Shown in pieces: positions 1-6,975 of a stretch of DNA of 10,152 nucleotides (the first letter of the stretch is position 1; the number at the start of each line of letters is the position of its first letter). Below the pieces are notes generated by a model, which was given only the letters and a program-made list of their open reading frames with translations, did not search any database and was not told the origin of the DNA. Both the position numbers and the translations under genes were made by a program. Source of the DNA: Pseudomonadota bacterium (GTDB lineage Bacteria; Pseudomonadota; Alphaproteobacteria; Acetobacterales; Acetobacteraceae); the NCBI GenBank assembly GCA_021807975.1, contig JAKBCJ010000145.1, forward strand, positions 1-10,152, written 5' to 3'.

Positions 1-1
1 G

Positions 2-136
2 GATACGATCGACGACATCGCGGCGTTGAAAGAGATCGGGGTGAGTGCGATCGATTTCGATTTCGAGGGACGCGAAGCTGAAAAATCTGCCGTGGAAATG
101 AAAAAATTCCACCGCGAGGTCTTGTCTAGGATTTAG
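2..136 (+). CDS. C-terminal fragment, possibly a luciferase-like (LLM) flavin-dependent oxidoreductase
   Basis: An open frame runs in from the left edge and ends at a TAG at 134-136, giving 44 residues with no start in the window. The visible piece has an 'ALKEIGVSAIDFDFEG' segment (beta strand after a short helix) and ends in an amphipathic helix 'MKKFHREVLSRI'. In my recollection, luciferase-like monooxygenases of the F420/FMN TIM-barrel type end similarly: a 'LxxLGVxxxxFDF' strand and a final 'MxxFxxEV' helix. This is pattern resemblance on a short tail, so the family call is tentative. Codon use is noticeably more A-rich (repeated AAA and GAA codons) than downstream genes. The stop lies 21 bp before the next start on the same strand, so the two genes could be co-transcribed. 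Confidence 0.5.
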   Translation, partial: DTIDDIAALKEIGVSAIDFDFEGREAEKSAVEMKKFHREVLSRI

Positions 137-157
137 GTCAATACAACCTGCGGCGGT

Positions 158-1663
158 ATGATAAGCGCCTCCGCACTGCACGAGCACAACCTCGGGTTTC
201 ATCTTCATCGCCAAAACCGGGCGGCGGAGGCTGAACCGCACTATCGAAAAGCCATCGCCCTGGCGCCGGATTTCAAAGAGGCTTGGTTGAATCTGGGCCT
301 CGCGGCGCTGACGCAAAAGCGCCCGGAGGAGGCTTTGGCATGCCAGCTTGAGGCTCTACGGCTCGATCCGCTCAGCGCCGATGCCTACAATAATCTTGGA
401 ATGGCGCATTACGCGCAGGGCCATATCGCCGAAGCGGGGAATTATTTCCGAGCGGCGCTGCGGCTGGCGCCGGATCATGCGAATGCGATGCTGAATCTGG
501 GCTCCACCCGGCAGATATTGAACGATGTGGAGGGCGCCGAGGCACTGTTCCGTCATTCCCTGGCGTTGGGCGTTGACCCGGCCCCGGGCAACAGCAATCT
601 GGCACTTGCGCTGATGGAACAGGGGCAACCCGAAAAGGCCGAACGCGTCCTGCGTCAGGCCCTCGCGCATCGCCCCGGCTACCCGGAGGCCCGGGTAAAC
701 CTTGCCCTGGCGCTGCTGACGCTGGGCAAGATGGAGGAAGGCTGGGCGGCTTACGAATCCCGCTGGGCGGTGGAGGCGATGGGCGGGCCGGCGCCCGATT
801 TGCCGCAACCGCGCTGGACCGGTCAAACGCTGAACGGCGAAACGGTGCTGCTCTACGCCGAACAGGGGTTCGGCGACGTGCTGCAATTCTGCCGCTATGC
901 GCCGATGGTGGCCGCGGCGGGCGGACGGGTGGTGCTGGTGGTTCCCAAGGCGCTGCGCCGGGTTATGGCCACCCTGGACGGCGTCGATATGGTGCTGACC
1001 GAGGAGGACGATTGCCTGCCTGCCTTCGACTATCATTGTCCGCTGCTGAGTCTGCCGTTCGCTTTCGATACGCGTATGGATTCGATTCCCGGACCGCTTG
1101 CATACCTTGCGGGGGATCCGGCGCCATGGGCGGATGTGCTGGCCGGGATGCCGGGCCTGAAAATCGGGCTGGTCTGGGCGGGAAAATCGCGCACTCATCA
1201 ACCGCATGCGGTGGCGATCGATCAGCGGCGGTCGATGCGGCTGGCGGATATGGCGCCGCTGCTGGATGTTCCCGGATGCAGTTTCGTTTCGCTGCAACTG
1301 GGTCCTCCGGCGGCGCGGAACGCCGGATCACGGCTGCGCGATGTGTCGGAGCGGCTGACTGATTGGGCCGATACGGCCGGGTTGATAGCGGGGCTGGATA
1401 TGGTGATCGCGGTCGATACCGCCGTCGCCCATCTGGCCGGCGCGCTGGGAAAGCCAGTATGGATGTTGAACCGGTTTGATTCCTGCTGGCGGTGGTTCCG
1501 GCAGCGCGAGGATACGCCTTGGTACCCGTCTATGCGGCTGTTCCGCCAGGCCAGCCGGGGGGATTGGGCCGAGGTTATCCACCGAACGGCCGAGACTTTG
1601 GCGGAATACGCGGCGGGTACTGTCAGCCCGGAGCGGTCGCGGCGAAATGAACGAATCGCTTGA
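158..1663 (+). CDS. TPR-repeat protein with C-terminal glycosyltransferase-9-like domain
   Basis: The protein has 501 residues. Residues about 7-205 form consecutive tetratricopeptide repeats: 'NLGFHLHRQNRAAEAEPHYRKAIALAP', 'WLNLGLAALTQKRPEEAL', 'YNNLGMAHYAQGHIAEAGNYFRAALRLAP' and two or three more degenerate copies ending near 'EGWAAYESRW'. Residues about 225-485 resemble the GT9/ADP-heptosyltransferase-like fold often fused to TPRs in proteobacteria: 'LLYAEQGFGDVLQFCRY' (232-247), 'KIGLVWAGK' (335-343), and the nucleotide-sugar-site-like 'DTAVAHLAGALGKPVW' (420-435) followed by 'DSCWRWF' and 'TPWYPSMRLFRQ'. The role is probably glycan or protein glycosylation, but acceptor and donor cannot be told. 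No signal peptide or membrane segment is seen, so it is likely cytosolic. The ATG at 158 is the first in frame and has no convincing Shine-Dalgarno. The gene converges on the phosphatase gene across a 95-bp gap. Confidence 0.88.
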   Translation: MISASALHEHNLGFHLHRQNRAAEAEPHYRKAIALAPDFKEAWLNLGLAALTQKRPEEALACQLEALRLDPLSADAYNNLGMAHYAQGHIAEAGNYFRAALRLAPDHANAMLNLGSTRQILNDVEGAEALFRHSLALGVDPAPGNSNLALALMEQGQPEKAERVLRQALAHRPGYPEARVNLALALLTLGKMEEGWAAYESRWAVEAMGGPAPDLPQPRWTGQTLNGETVLLYAEQGFGDVLQFCRYAPMVAAAGGRVVLVVPKALRRVMATLDGVDMVLTEEDDCLPAFDYHCPLLSLPFAFDTRMDSIPGPLAYLAGDPAPWADVLAGMPGLKIGLVWAGKSRTHQPHAVAIDQRRSMRLADMAPLLDVPGCSFVSLQLGPPAARNAGSRLRDVSERLTDWADTAGLIAGLDMVIAVDTAVAHLAGALGKPVWMLNRFDSCWRWFRQREDTPWYPSMRLFRQASRGDWAEVIHRTAETLAEYAAGTVSPERSRRNERIA

Positions 1664-1712
1664 CTGGATCACCAGCCTCTCATGGTCGGGGCGGCCAGGC
1701 CTGCCGTGACCG

Positions 1713-1727
1713 GCACCACCACGGTGC
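1713..1727. other. Small inverted repeat in convergent gap
   Basis: In the 95-bp gap (1664-1758) between two convergent genes, GCACC at 1713-1717 and GGTGC at 1723-1727 can form a 5-bp stem with a 5-nt loop. No T-run follows on either strand, so it is at best a weak bidirectional terminator. The rest of the gap holds only 20-26 codon open frames without ribosome binding sites. Confidence 0.2.
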
Positions 1728-1758
1728 GTCCATTGGGCCAGCGTAGTCTCCGCGGCCG

Positions 1759-2553
1759 CTAAACCGGTGCCGGCAAACCCGGCAGGTCCGACCATGCGGC
1801 GGCAAGTCCCGGCGCGCAGGCGACGATGGCATTGCCCGATACCGCCCCGTCACCAGCGAGGAAATCGCTGACCCTTGCCCCGGCTTCCCGCAGAATAACC
1901 AGCGCCGCTGCCACATCCCACAAATTGATGTGCAACTCGGCATAGCCGTCCTGCCGCCCGGCCGCGACATCGACCAATCCCAGCGTCCCGGACCCGCCGT
2001 GCCGCAGTCCGGCGCCGTCGGCCAGTACACGCTGGCAGATGGCGATGTAATCGGCATTCGGCCGCCGCCGCGACCACCCCACCTCCATGATGGCCTGACC
2101 AGGATCGATGGTAGCCGCCGCGCGAATCCGCTCGCCGTTGCGCCATGCGCCGCCGCCGCGCCATGCCCATACGGACTCGCGCAATGCGGGCGCGGTCACG
2201 ACCCCGATGAGCGGCGTATCGCCTTCCATGCACGCCAGCGAAACGCAAAACCGGGCGCCGCCGCGGGCGTAGTTGGAGGTTCCGTCAATCGGATCGACCA
2301 CCCAGCGCAGCGTGCCGCCGCGGACGATACCGCCTTCCTCGCCCTGGAACCCGTCTTCGGGAAATGCCGCGGCCAGTTCGTCGGAGAGGAACGCCTCGAC
2401 CGCCCGATCCGCCTCGGTCACCCAGTCTTGTGGCCCCTTCAGCTTACCGCCGCCCGATCCGGGCAGCGGACGCATCGCCATCGCCATTTCGCCGGCCCGT
2501 TCGGCCAAATCCATCGCCGCGTCGATGCGGGACTGGATCGGCGGCGTGGTCAC
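1759..2553 (-). CDS. Inositol monophosphatase family protein (SuhB/HisN-like)
   Basis: The protein has 264 residues, the usual length for this Mg-dependent, Li-sensitive phosphomonoesterase family. The metal-site motifs are all present: 'VTEADRAVE' (45-53), 'GEE' (71-73), 'WVVDPIDGTSNY' (84-95, with metal-binding D87 and D90) and 'NLWDVAAALVILREAG' (210-225, with the third metal Asp D213). It should therefore be catalytically intact and cytosolic. Substrate cannot be fixed from sequence: myo-inositol-1-phosphate, histidinol phosphate or 3'-phosphoadenosine nucleotides are all handled by relatives. The start is GTG at 2553-2551, overlapping the TGA of the upstream TetR-like gene as GTGA, which supports this start and implies translational coupling. 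It is probably the last gene of the proC-led unit. Confidence 0.9.
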   Translation of the reverse strand: MTTPPIQSRIDAAMDLAERAGEMAMAMRPLPGSGGGKLKGPQDWVTEADRAVEAFLSDELAAAFPEDGFQGEEGGIVRGGTLRWVVDPIDGTSNYARGGARFCVSLACMEGDTPLIGVVTAPALRESVWAWRGGGAWRNGERIRAAATIDPGQAIMEVGWSRRRPNADYIAICQRVLADGAGLRHGGSGTLGLVDVAAGRQDGYAELHINLWDVAAALVILREAGARVSDFLAGDGAVSGNAIVACAPGLAAAWSDLPGLPAPV

Positions 2554-3194
2554 GCCTCATCCTCGTCCGGCAAAGGCGGCTCTTCGATCGCCTCGGCCTC
2601 CTCCGGTTCGTCCGCGGGCACTGGGGTATCGCGATGCCCGCTCAGCCAGGACGCGGCCTGTTCGGCGCGCTGCAGGGCGGCGTCCACGGCCGCCATCGTG
2701 CCGGTCAGGTCGTCCGATTCGTCCCGTTCCCAGGCGCGCACGGCCCACAGCCAGACCGCCATCATCCCCTTGACCTGCAACTCCCCGCGCGCACCGGTCG
2801 CGGCGACGCCGGCCGCCTGCAACATCCACCGCATGCTGCGCCGCGACGCGCATGCCAGCATCAGTGCCAAGGGCGGGTCCATCGGCAGCGACCGCAGCAA
2901 CGCGCGCACCCCGGCGCGGTGAAGCTGAAGGAAATCGAACCGCCGCATCAGCAGGTCGAACAGCTTGTCGCGCACCGACCCATCGACAGGCACGTCGGCC
3001 AGTGCCGCCTGATCCGCCAGCCGGCCGAAGCGCAGCAGCAGCGCGGCTTTCGACGGACACCGCGCGCGCGCCTCCGCCAGCGATAATCCGGCGTCGCGCG
3101 CGGCGAATGCCACATTGACCTTGCGCCACCCTTGCTCGCCAGCGAGGCGGAAGGCGGCAGCGACGAGAGCGGTATCGAATTCTGTATCGTTCAT
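2550..3194 (-). CDS. TetR-like (TetR/COQ9-fold) protein with acidic C-terminal tail
   Basis: The protein has 214 residues. Residues about 5-62 look like a TetR N-terminal three-helix DNA-binding domain ('ALVAAAFRLAGEQGWRKVNVAFAARDAGLSLAEARARCPSKAALLLRF'), although the usual aromatic residues of the recognition helix and following helix are weak. Residues 73-185 are all-helical, as in a TetR ligand/dimer domain, with 'RAGVRALLRSLPMDPPLA' and a 'VWLWAVRAWERDESDDLTGTMAAVDAAL' segment. The last 24 residues are a Glu/Asp/Pro-rich tail (191-214), odd for a repressor. COQ9 ubiquinone-biosynthesis proteins share this fold and a similar late 'WL-D-S-D...T-A-xD' pattern, so a non-regulatory lipid-binding role is possible. 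It lies 30 bp after proC and overlaps the phosphatase start, indicating one operon. No clear Shine-Dalgarno precedes the ATG. Confidence 0.72.
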   Translation of the reverse strand: MNDTEFDTALVAAAFRLAGEQGWRKVNVAFAARDAGLSLAEARARCPSKAALLLRFGRLADQAALADVPVDGSVRDKLFDLLMRRFDFLQLHRAGVRALLRSLPMDPPLALMLACASRRSMRWMLQAAGVAATGARGELQVKGMMAVWLWAVRAWERDESDDLTGTMAAVDAALQRAEQAASWLSGHRDTPVPADEPEEAEAIEEPPLPDEDEA

Positions 3195-3224
3195 GGGATG
3201 AACATGGTGCCCGGGTTCAACGAC

Positions 3225-4055
3225 TCAACCCGCCAGTTCGCGGGAACGGCGGGTTGCGGCGGCAATTGCCTGCGACATCGCCGCCGGCCAGGCGTCCTGA
3301 TCCATCAGGACCGACAGCGCCGCGGCCGTGGTGCCGCCCGGGCTGGTGACCGCGACCCGAAGTGCGGCCGCATCGTCCGGGCTGGCGGCCAGCAGTGCGC
3401 CGGAGCCGGAGACCGTCTGACGGGCCAGAAGCCGAGCCAGATCGGGCGGAATGCCCTGTTCGATGGCGGCTTGTTCCATCAGTTCGGCCAGCAGGAACAC
3501 ATAGGCGGGGCCGCTGCCGGACACAGCGGTCACCGGGTCCAGCAGCGCCTCATCCTCCACCCAGGCGACTTTGCCGATGGCTTGCAGCAGCCGGTCGCAC
3601 AGCGCCTTTTGCGGGGTGGAGACCAGCGGGCTGGGGCACGCCACAGTCACGCCCTGACGCACCGCGGCCGGCGTATTGGGCATCGCCCTGACGATCGCGG
3701 CGGAAGAGCCCAGCAGCGCGCCGATGCCGCCCATCGTCCGTCCCGCCATGATCGACAGAAACACGGTGTTGGGGGCGAAACGGGCATAATCCGGCAGGGT
3801 CGCGGCGGCATTTTGCGGCTTCACCGCCAGCACCACGGCGGCGGGCACGAATGTGGCGGGAATGGCGGACACATCGGCCACCACCGTCATGTCCGGCCCG
3901 GCGAACGACGCGGCCGATGGCGAGGGATCGACAGCCACCGATGGCGCCAACCCTTGCTCCCGCCAGCCGGACAGCATCGCGCTGCCCATGCGGCCGCAGC
4001 CAACCAGCAGGATCGGGGGAATGGCACCCATGGAGGATGCGGTATCGTGCGTCAT
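3225..4055 (-). CDS. proC: Pyrroline-5-carboxylate reductase
   Basis: The protein has 276 residues, normal for the family. It catalyses the last step of proline synthesis, NAD(P)H-dependent reduction of 1-pyrroline-5-carboxylate, in the cytosol. Visible motifs are the Rossmann loop 'VGCGRMGSAML' (18-28), 'VVLAVKPQ' (74-81), 'MPNTPA' (125-130), 'AVSGSGPAYVFLLAEL' (177-192) and the C-terminal family signature 'VAVTSPGGTTAAALSVL' (234-250). The ATG at 4055 is preceded by CGAGG (plus-strand 4062-4066) six bases upstream, which favours it over an in-frame Met at residue 9. It appears to head a minus-strand unit with the TetR-like and phosphatase genes and is divergent from marR. In many alphaproteobacteria proC sits next to ybjN; here ybjN is 4 kb away, across the efflux operon. 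Confidence 0.96.
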   Translation of the reverse strand: MTHDTASSMGAIPPILLVGCGRMGSAMLSGWREQGLAPSVAVDPSPSAASFAGPDMTVVADVSAIPATFVPAAVVLAVKPQNAAATLPDYARFAPNTVFLSIMAGRTMGGIGALLGSSAAIVRAMPNTPAAVRQGVTVACPSPLVSTPQKALCDRLLQAIGKVAWVEDEALLDPVTAVSGSGPAYVFLLAELMEQAAIEQGIPPDLARLLARQTVSGSGALLAASPDDAAALRVAVTSPGGTTAAALSVLMDQDAWPAAMSQAIAAATRRSRELAG

Positions 4056-4197
4056 GTCGGGCCTCGTTTCAGCGCAACACCTAGACCGATCGCCGCGGCC
4101 TTACAACGCCCGGCCAAAAGTGTTCCGGGATAATCCCATTCCGCGGCTGTTGACGGATTGTCGCCCGCGGCTTCTTCATATCCGACTGCTACCCCCC

Positions 4198-4215
4198 GTG
4201 GGCGCCTCCGCCCAC
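4198..4215. other. GC-rich stem-loop upstream of the marR promoter
   Basis: GTGGGCG (4198-4204) and CGCCCAC (4209-4215) are perfect 7-bp arms around a CCTC loop. The stem can extend through CCCG/CGGG outside the arms with a small bulge. It is not followed by a T-run, so it is not a classical terminator. It could be a protein-binding site, or a block to read-through in either direction between divergent units. Confidence 0.45.
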
Positions 4216-4279
4216 TCGGGACACTCTATTTCCGCGCGCTCGGCGCAAGGATGGCGGCCGCGGACGCGCACCGCTTATC

Positions 4280-4309
4280 TTGTGAAAAATAAATAGCATC
4301 CTATTTATT
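4280..4309 (+). promoter_or_regulatory. Probable marR operator (perfect 9-4-9 palindrome) overlapping the operon promoter
   Basis: AATAAATAG (4288-4296) and CTATTTATT (4301-4309) are perfect inverted arms separated by CATC, a 22-bp site that suits a MarR dimer. It ends four bases before the marR ATG in an otherwise GC-rich region. A weak -35-like TTGTGA lies at 4280-4285, and a poor -10 (TATTTA, 4302-4307) falls inside the right arm, so occupancy would block transcription. With that -10 the transcript would begin about at the ATG. Negative autoregulation is inferred from placement. Confidence 0.7.
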
Positions 4310-4313
4310 AGCC

Positions 4314-4739
4314 ATGCACCGATCTGATGCCCTCCGCGCCCGCGTTTCCGCCGGGCTGATCCTTGCCAGCCGCGTCTGGCGCCGCCAGGTGGATGAGGCA
4401 GTAGCCACGCTCGGCCTCACCGAGGCAACGGCATTTCCCCTGATCCATCTGCTCCGCGCCGGGGACGGCGCACGGCAGGGGGCGGTAGCCGAGGCGCTGG
4501 GCATCGAGGGACCATCCCTGGTGCGTCTGCTGGATCAGCTTTGCGCCGCCGGTTTGATGGAGCGGCGCGAGGACGCCACCGACCGCCGCGCCAAGACCCT
4601 GCATTTGACCCTCGCCGGCCACGAGATCGCGAGCAGGGTCGAGGACGTGCTGCACACCGTGCGCAAAGATGTTCTGGGCGGTTTGGCTGAGGCCGACCTG
4701 CAGGCTTGCCTGCGCGTCTTCGCGGCGATCCAGGTATGA
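4314..4739 (+). CDS. MarR-family transcriptional regulator of the efflux operon
   Basis: The protein has 141 residues, typical for MarR/SlyA. The winged helix-turn-helix spans about 36-100: 'LGLTEATAFPLIHLLRAGDG', a recognition helix in 'GAVAEALGIEGPSLVRLLDQLCAAGLMERRE', and the wing 'DATDRRAKTLHLTLAG' with the conserved DRR (90-92) and LT..G. Flanking N- and C-terminal helices would form the dimer interface. MarR proteins of this kind usually repress neighbouring efflux genes and release DNA on binding phenolic or other small acids. The ligand here is unknown. The ATG at 4314 is the only usable early start and has no Shine-Dalgarno, consistent with a leaderless mRNA. Its TGA overlaps the next start (ATGA, 4736-4739). 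Confidence 0.93.
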   Translation: MHRSDALRARVSAGLILASRVWRRQVDEAVATLGLTEATAFPLIHLLRAGDGARQGAVAEALGIEGPSLVRLLDQLCAAGLMERREDATDRRAKTLHLTLAGHEIASRVEDVLHTVRKDVLGGLAEADLQACLRVFAAIQV

Positions 4740-6763
4740 CGCTCCCCGATGGGCGCCACTGGCTGGCATCGGCAAAAACCTTTGCGGCCGCGATGATGGC
4801 ACTGGGCATAGGCCTGGCCGCCGACCTGGACCGGCCTTACTGGGCGATGGCGACGGTCTACATCGTCACACAGCCTTCAGCGGCGATGACGCGCTCCAAG
4901 GCGGTTTACCGGCTCCTCGGCACGTTGCTCGGCGCTGCCGCCGCGATAACGCTGGTTCCCAACCTCGTCGATACGCCGCCGCTGCTGGTGGCGGGGCTCT
5001 CCGGGTGGATCGGGCTCTGCCTGTTCCTATCGCTCCTGGACCGCACACCGCGCGGCTATGTCTTCATGCTCGGCGGCTATACCGCCGCCATCGTCGGCTT
5101 TCCCGGCGTCACCGCGCCCGGCGACATCTTTTCGGTCGCGATCGCGCGGTCGGAGGAAATCGGACTCGGCGTCGTCTGCGCCACACTGGTCTCTGTGCTG
5201 GTCTTTCCCGTGCCTCTTGGCCCCGCCGTGGCGCGGCGGATGGAGGCATGGAAGCGCGATGCCGGCGCCCGGGCGGCCGAGGTGCTGCGCGGCGCGGGGA
5301 CGGAGACGCCAGCGGGGCGGCGGCTGACAGCCGATGCTGTGGAGCTTGGACTCCTGACCGGCCAACTCAGTTACGACACCGAGGAGCATCGCGCCACCCT
5401 GCCTGCCATGCGGGCGCTGCACGCGCGGCTGGCGATGGTGGCCCCGGTGCTGGACTCCATCGCCGACCGGCTGGCCGAATTGCGGCGCGATGGCGGACTC
5501 GATCCGGCCTTGGCTGACGTGATGCGGGACTTTTCAACCCGGGCGGAGGCTGGCAGCGGCCTGGCGCTCCTAACACCTGGCTTGGAAGCCGGGCGGCGGC
5601 GAATGGAGGCGGATACATCCCCCGCGGCACTGCGTAACGCGAGCCTGATCGCGCGTCTAAGCGAACTGCGCGGATTGCTTGAGGAAGCCGAACTGCTGGG
5701 CGCACACATCCGCGCCGGCCGCCCCGGCCTGCCATTCGCGACGAGCGAGCTGCGCGTCCCGGCGGCGCCGGCCCATCATACCGACCCGCTGCTGGCGCTG
5801 CACTCCGGCCTGGCGGTCGCGCTGACGACAGCCCTTGTGTGCCTCGTCTGGATCGCGACAGCCTGGCCGCAGGGCGCGGCGGCGGCACAAATGGCGGCAA
5901 TCGTCAGCTGCTTCTTTGCCACCCGGGACGACCCGGCGCCCGAGATGCTGCACTTCGTCAAGCGCACCGTGGAAGCGATCCTGGTCGTGGCCGTTTATCT
6001 GTTCGCGGTGCTGCCGGCGGTGGACGGGTTCCCTATGCTGGTCGCGGTGCTGGCGCCGGCGTTTCTCGTCCTCGGCGCGCTGGGCGCCATGCCCGCGACG
6101 GCCGCGACCGGCACGCTGCTGGCGGTGAACACGGCCACGCTGATGGCGCTGCAAAGTACCTACAGCGCCGATTTCGCGGCATTCCTCAACAGTTCCATGG
6201 CCACTGTCGCGGGCATGGCGGGGGCGGTGATGATGACTCGGCTGGTGCGCTCATTGGGTGTGGACTGGGCGGCGCGGCGGCTGGTACGGGCGAACTGGCG
6301 GGCGTTGCTGGCGGCGGCGCTGCACCGCGGGCACGGCGGCCGCGCGGCGTTCGCGGCGTTGATGCTGGACCGCATCGGCTTGGTCATGGAGCGCGCCGAC
6401 ACGCTTTCGGCGGCCGGGGCACCGCAACCCGGGCGGCTGCTGGCGGACCTGCGGGTCGGCCTGAACATCGTCGATCTGCGGCGTGCCCGCCACGCACTGG
6501 CGGCAGACGCGGTCGCTGCCATCGACTCGGTGCTGGACGCGGTGGCGCGGCATTACGCGATGCTGCTGGCCGGCGGCCCGGGTGGTGAGGCGCGGCTGGG
6601 CAAGAGCCTGGGCGCGGCATTGCTGGCGCTGGCACCGCTGCCGCCGTCGGAAGCGCGGCGCGACGCGTTGCTTGGGCTGCTCGGCATCCGGCTCTGCCTG
6701 CTGTCCGGCGCCGCGGCACCGGCGTTGCCGGACTATCCGCAACCTTTAGCCGTGGCGGCATGA
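4736..6763 (+). CDS. FUSC-family inner-membrane efflux transporter, AaeB-like
   Basis: The protein has 675 residues, in the AaeB range. The first membrane block (about 13-160) carries the family pattern 'DRPYWAMATVYIVTQPSAAMTRSKAVYRLLGTLLGA' and 'RTPRGYVFMLGGYTAAIVGFPGV..PGDIFSVAIARSEEIGLGVVCATLVSVLVFPV'. A long soluble helical region follows (about 165-345). A second block of hydrophobic segments (about 350-505, including 'AVALTTALVCLVWIATAWPQG' and 'AILVVAVYLFAVLPAVDGFPMLVAVLAPAFLVLGAL') precedes a cytoplasmic tail. AaeB works with the periplasmic adaptor AaeA to export aromatic carboxylic acids such as p-hydroxybenzoate, so a similar role is inferred. The start at 4736 is chosen because it overlaps the marR stop as ATGA; the frame stays open to an upstream ATG at 4706, inside marR, which would add ten unlikely residues. 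Confidence 0.92.
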   Translation: MTLPDGRHWLASAKTFAAAMMALGIGLAADLDRPYWAMATVYIVTQPSAAMTRSKAVYRLLGTLLGAAAAITLVPNLVDTPPLLVAGLSGWIGLCLFLSLLDRTPRGYVFMLGGYTAAIVGFPGVTAPGDIFSVAIARSEEIGLGVVCATLVSVLVFPVPLGPAVARRMEAWKRDAGARAAEVLRGAGTETPAGRRLTADAVELGLLTGQLSYDTEEHRATLPAMRALHARLAMVAPVLDSIADRLAELRRDGGLDPALADVMRDFSTRAEAGSGLALLTPGLEAGRRRMEADTSPAALRNASLIARLSELRGLLEEAELLGAHIRAGRPGLPFATSELRVPAAPAHHTDPLLALHSGLAVALTTALVCLVWIATAWPQGAAAAQMAAIVSCFFATRDDPAPEMLHFVKRTVEAILVVAVYLFAVLPAVDGFPMLVAVLAPAFLVLGALGAMPATAATGTLLAVNTATLMALQSTYSADFAAFLNSSMATVAGMAGAVMMTRLVRSLGVDWAARRLVRANWRALLAAALHRGHGGRAAFAALMLDRIGLVMERADTLSAAGAPQPGRLLADLRVGLNIVDLRRARHALAADAVAAIDSVLDAVARHYAMLLAGGPGGEARLGKSLGAALLALAPLPPSEARRDALLGLLGIRLCLLSGAAAPALPDYPQPLAVAA

Positions 6764-6975
6764 AAATGGGTGAGATCGACATTCACGGTGTGCTCGTGGC
6801 GCCGCTGCTGATCTGGATGGCACTGGCGTTCGCCGCCACCACCGCGCTGCACCGGCTGCTGGCCCACGCGGGATTTTATCGTCTGGTGTGGCATCCGGCG
6901 CTGTTCGATCTCGCGGTATTCGTCGTCCTGCTGCGCGGCGTCGTTGTTTTTCTTCAGATAGGCATAATGCAATGA
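6760..6975 (+). CDS. DUF1656 small membrane protein, AaeX-like
   Basis: This is a 71-residue protein, close to the length of AaeX. It starts 'MKMGEIDIHGVLVAPLLIWMALAFAATTAL', matching the family pattern of a short polar 'EIDIxGVxxxP' head and a first membrane helix (about 12-30). A second helix follows (about 48-68, 'LFDLAVFVVLLRGVVVFLQIG'). DUF1656 proteins sit between FUSC and HlyD genes in many proteobacteria and are thought to be small accessory subunits of the pump; their biochemical role is not established. The ATG overlaps the AaeB-like stop (ATGA, 6760-6763) and the TGA overlaps the HlyD start (ATGA, 6972-6975). A second in-frame ATG two codons later is possible but would lose the overlap. 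Confidence 0.9.
   Translation: MKMGEIDIHGVLVAPLLIWMALAFAATTALHRLLAHAGFYRLVWHPALFDLAVFVVLLRGVVVFLQIGIMQ

Larger units (their letters stand above)
4056..4313. promoter_or_regulatory. Divergent proC / marR intergenic region
   Basis: These 258 bp hold no credible gene. They contain a partial Shine-Dalgarno for proC, a self-complementary CCGCGG pair at 4141-4146 and 4164-4169, a TTGACG hexamer at 4150-4155 without a good -10 box, a GC hairpin (4198-4215), and a sharply AT-rich stretch (4281-4310) with the marR operator candidate. Promoters for both directions must lie here. Confidence 0.6.

Noticed and set aside
1647..1762. Short plus-strand frames (20 codons from 1647, 26 codons from 1682) at the end of the TPR gene
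   Set aside because: They have no ribosome binding site and no recognisable similarity, and partly overlap the end of a real gene; treated as intergenic noise.
1930..2922. 330-codon plus-strand open frame across the phosphatase and TetR-like genes
   Set aside because: It is an antisense frame of two supported genes that overlap by GTGA, with Arg/Pro/Ser-rich composition and no recognisable domain.
3191..3205. Four-codon mini-ORF (Met-Phe-Ile-Pro) whose TGA overlaps the TetR-like start
   Set aside because: It has no ribosome binding site, and its length and occurrence are easily due to chance; a coupling role cannot be supported from sequence.
3210..3217. CCCGGGTT recurring in several intergenic gaps (3210, 7856, 7899) as a dispersed regulatory motif
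   Set aside because: CCCGGG-containing words are common throughout this GC-rich window, including inside genes. Only the longer 7855/7898 pair exceeds what I would expect by chance.
3132..4133. 333-codon plus-strand open frame opposite proC (and a similar 333-codon minus-strand frame at 9094-10095 opposite hldD)
   Set aside because: The opposite strands encode proteins with complete, unmistakable family motifs. The translations are Arg/Gly/His-rich and low-complexity, as expected of antisense frames in GC-rich DNA.
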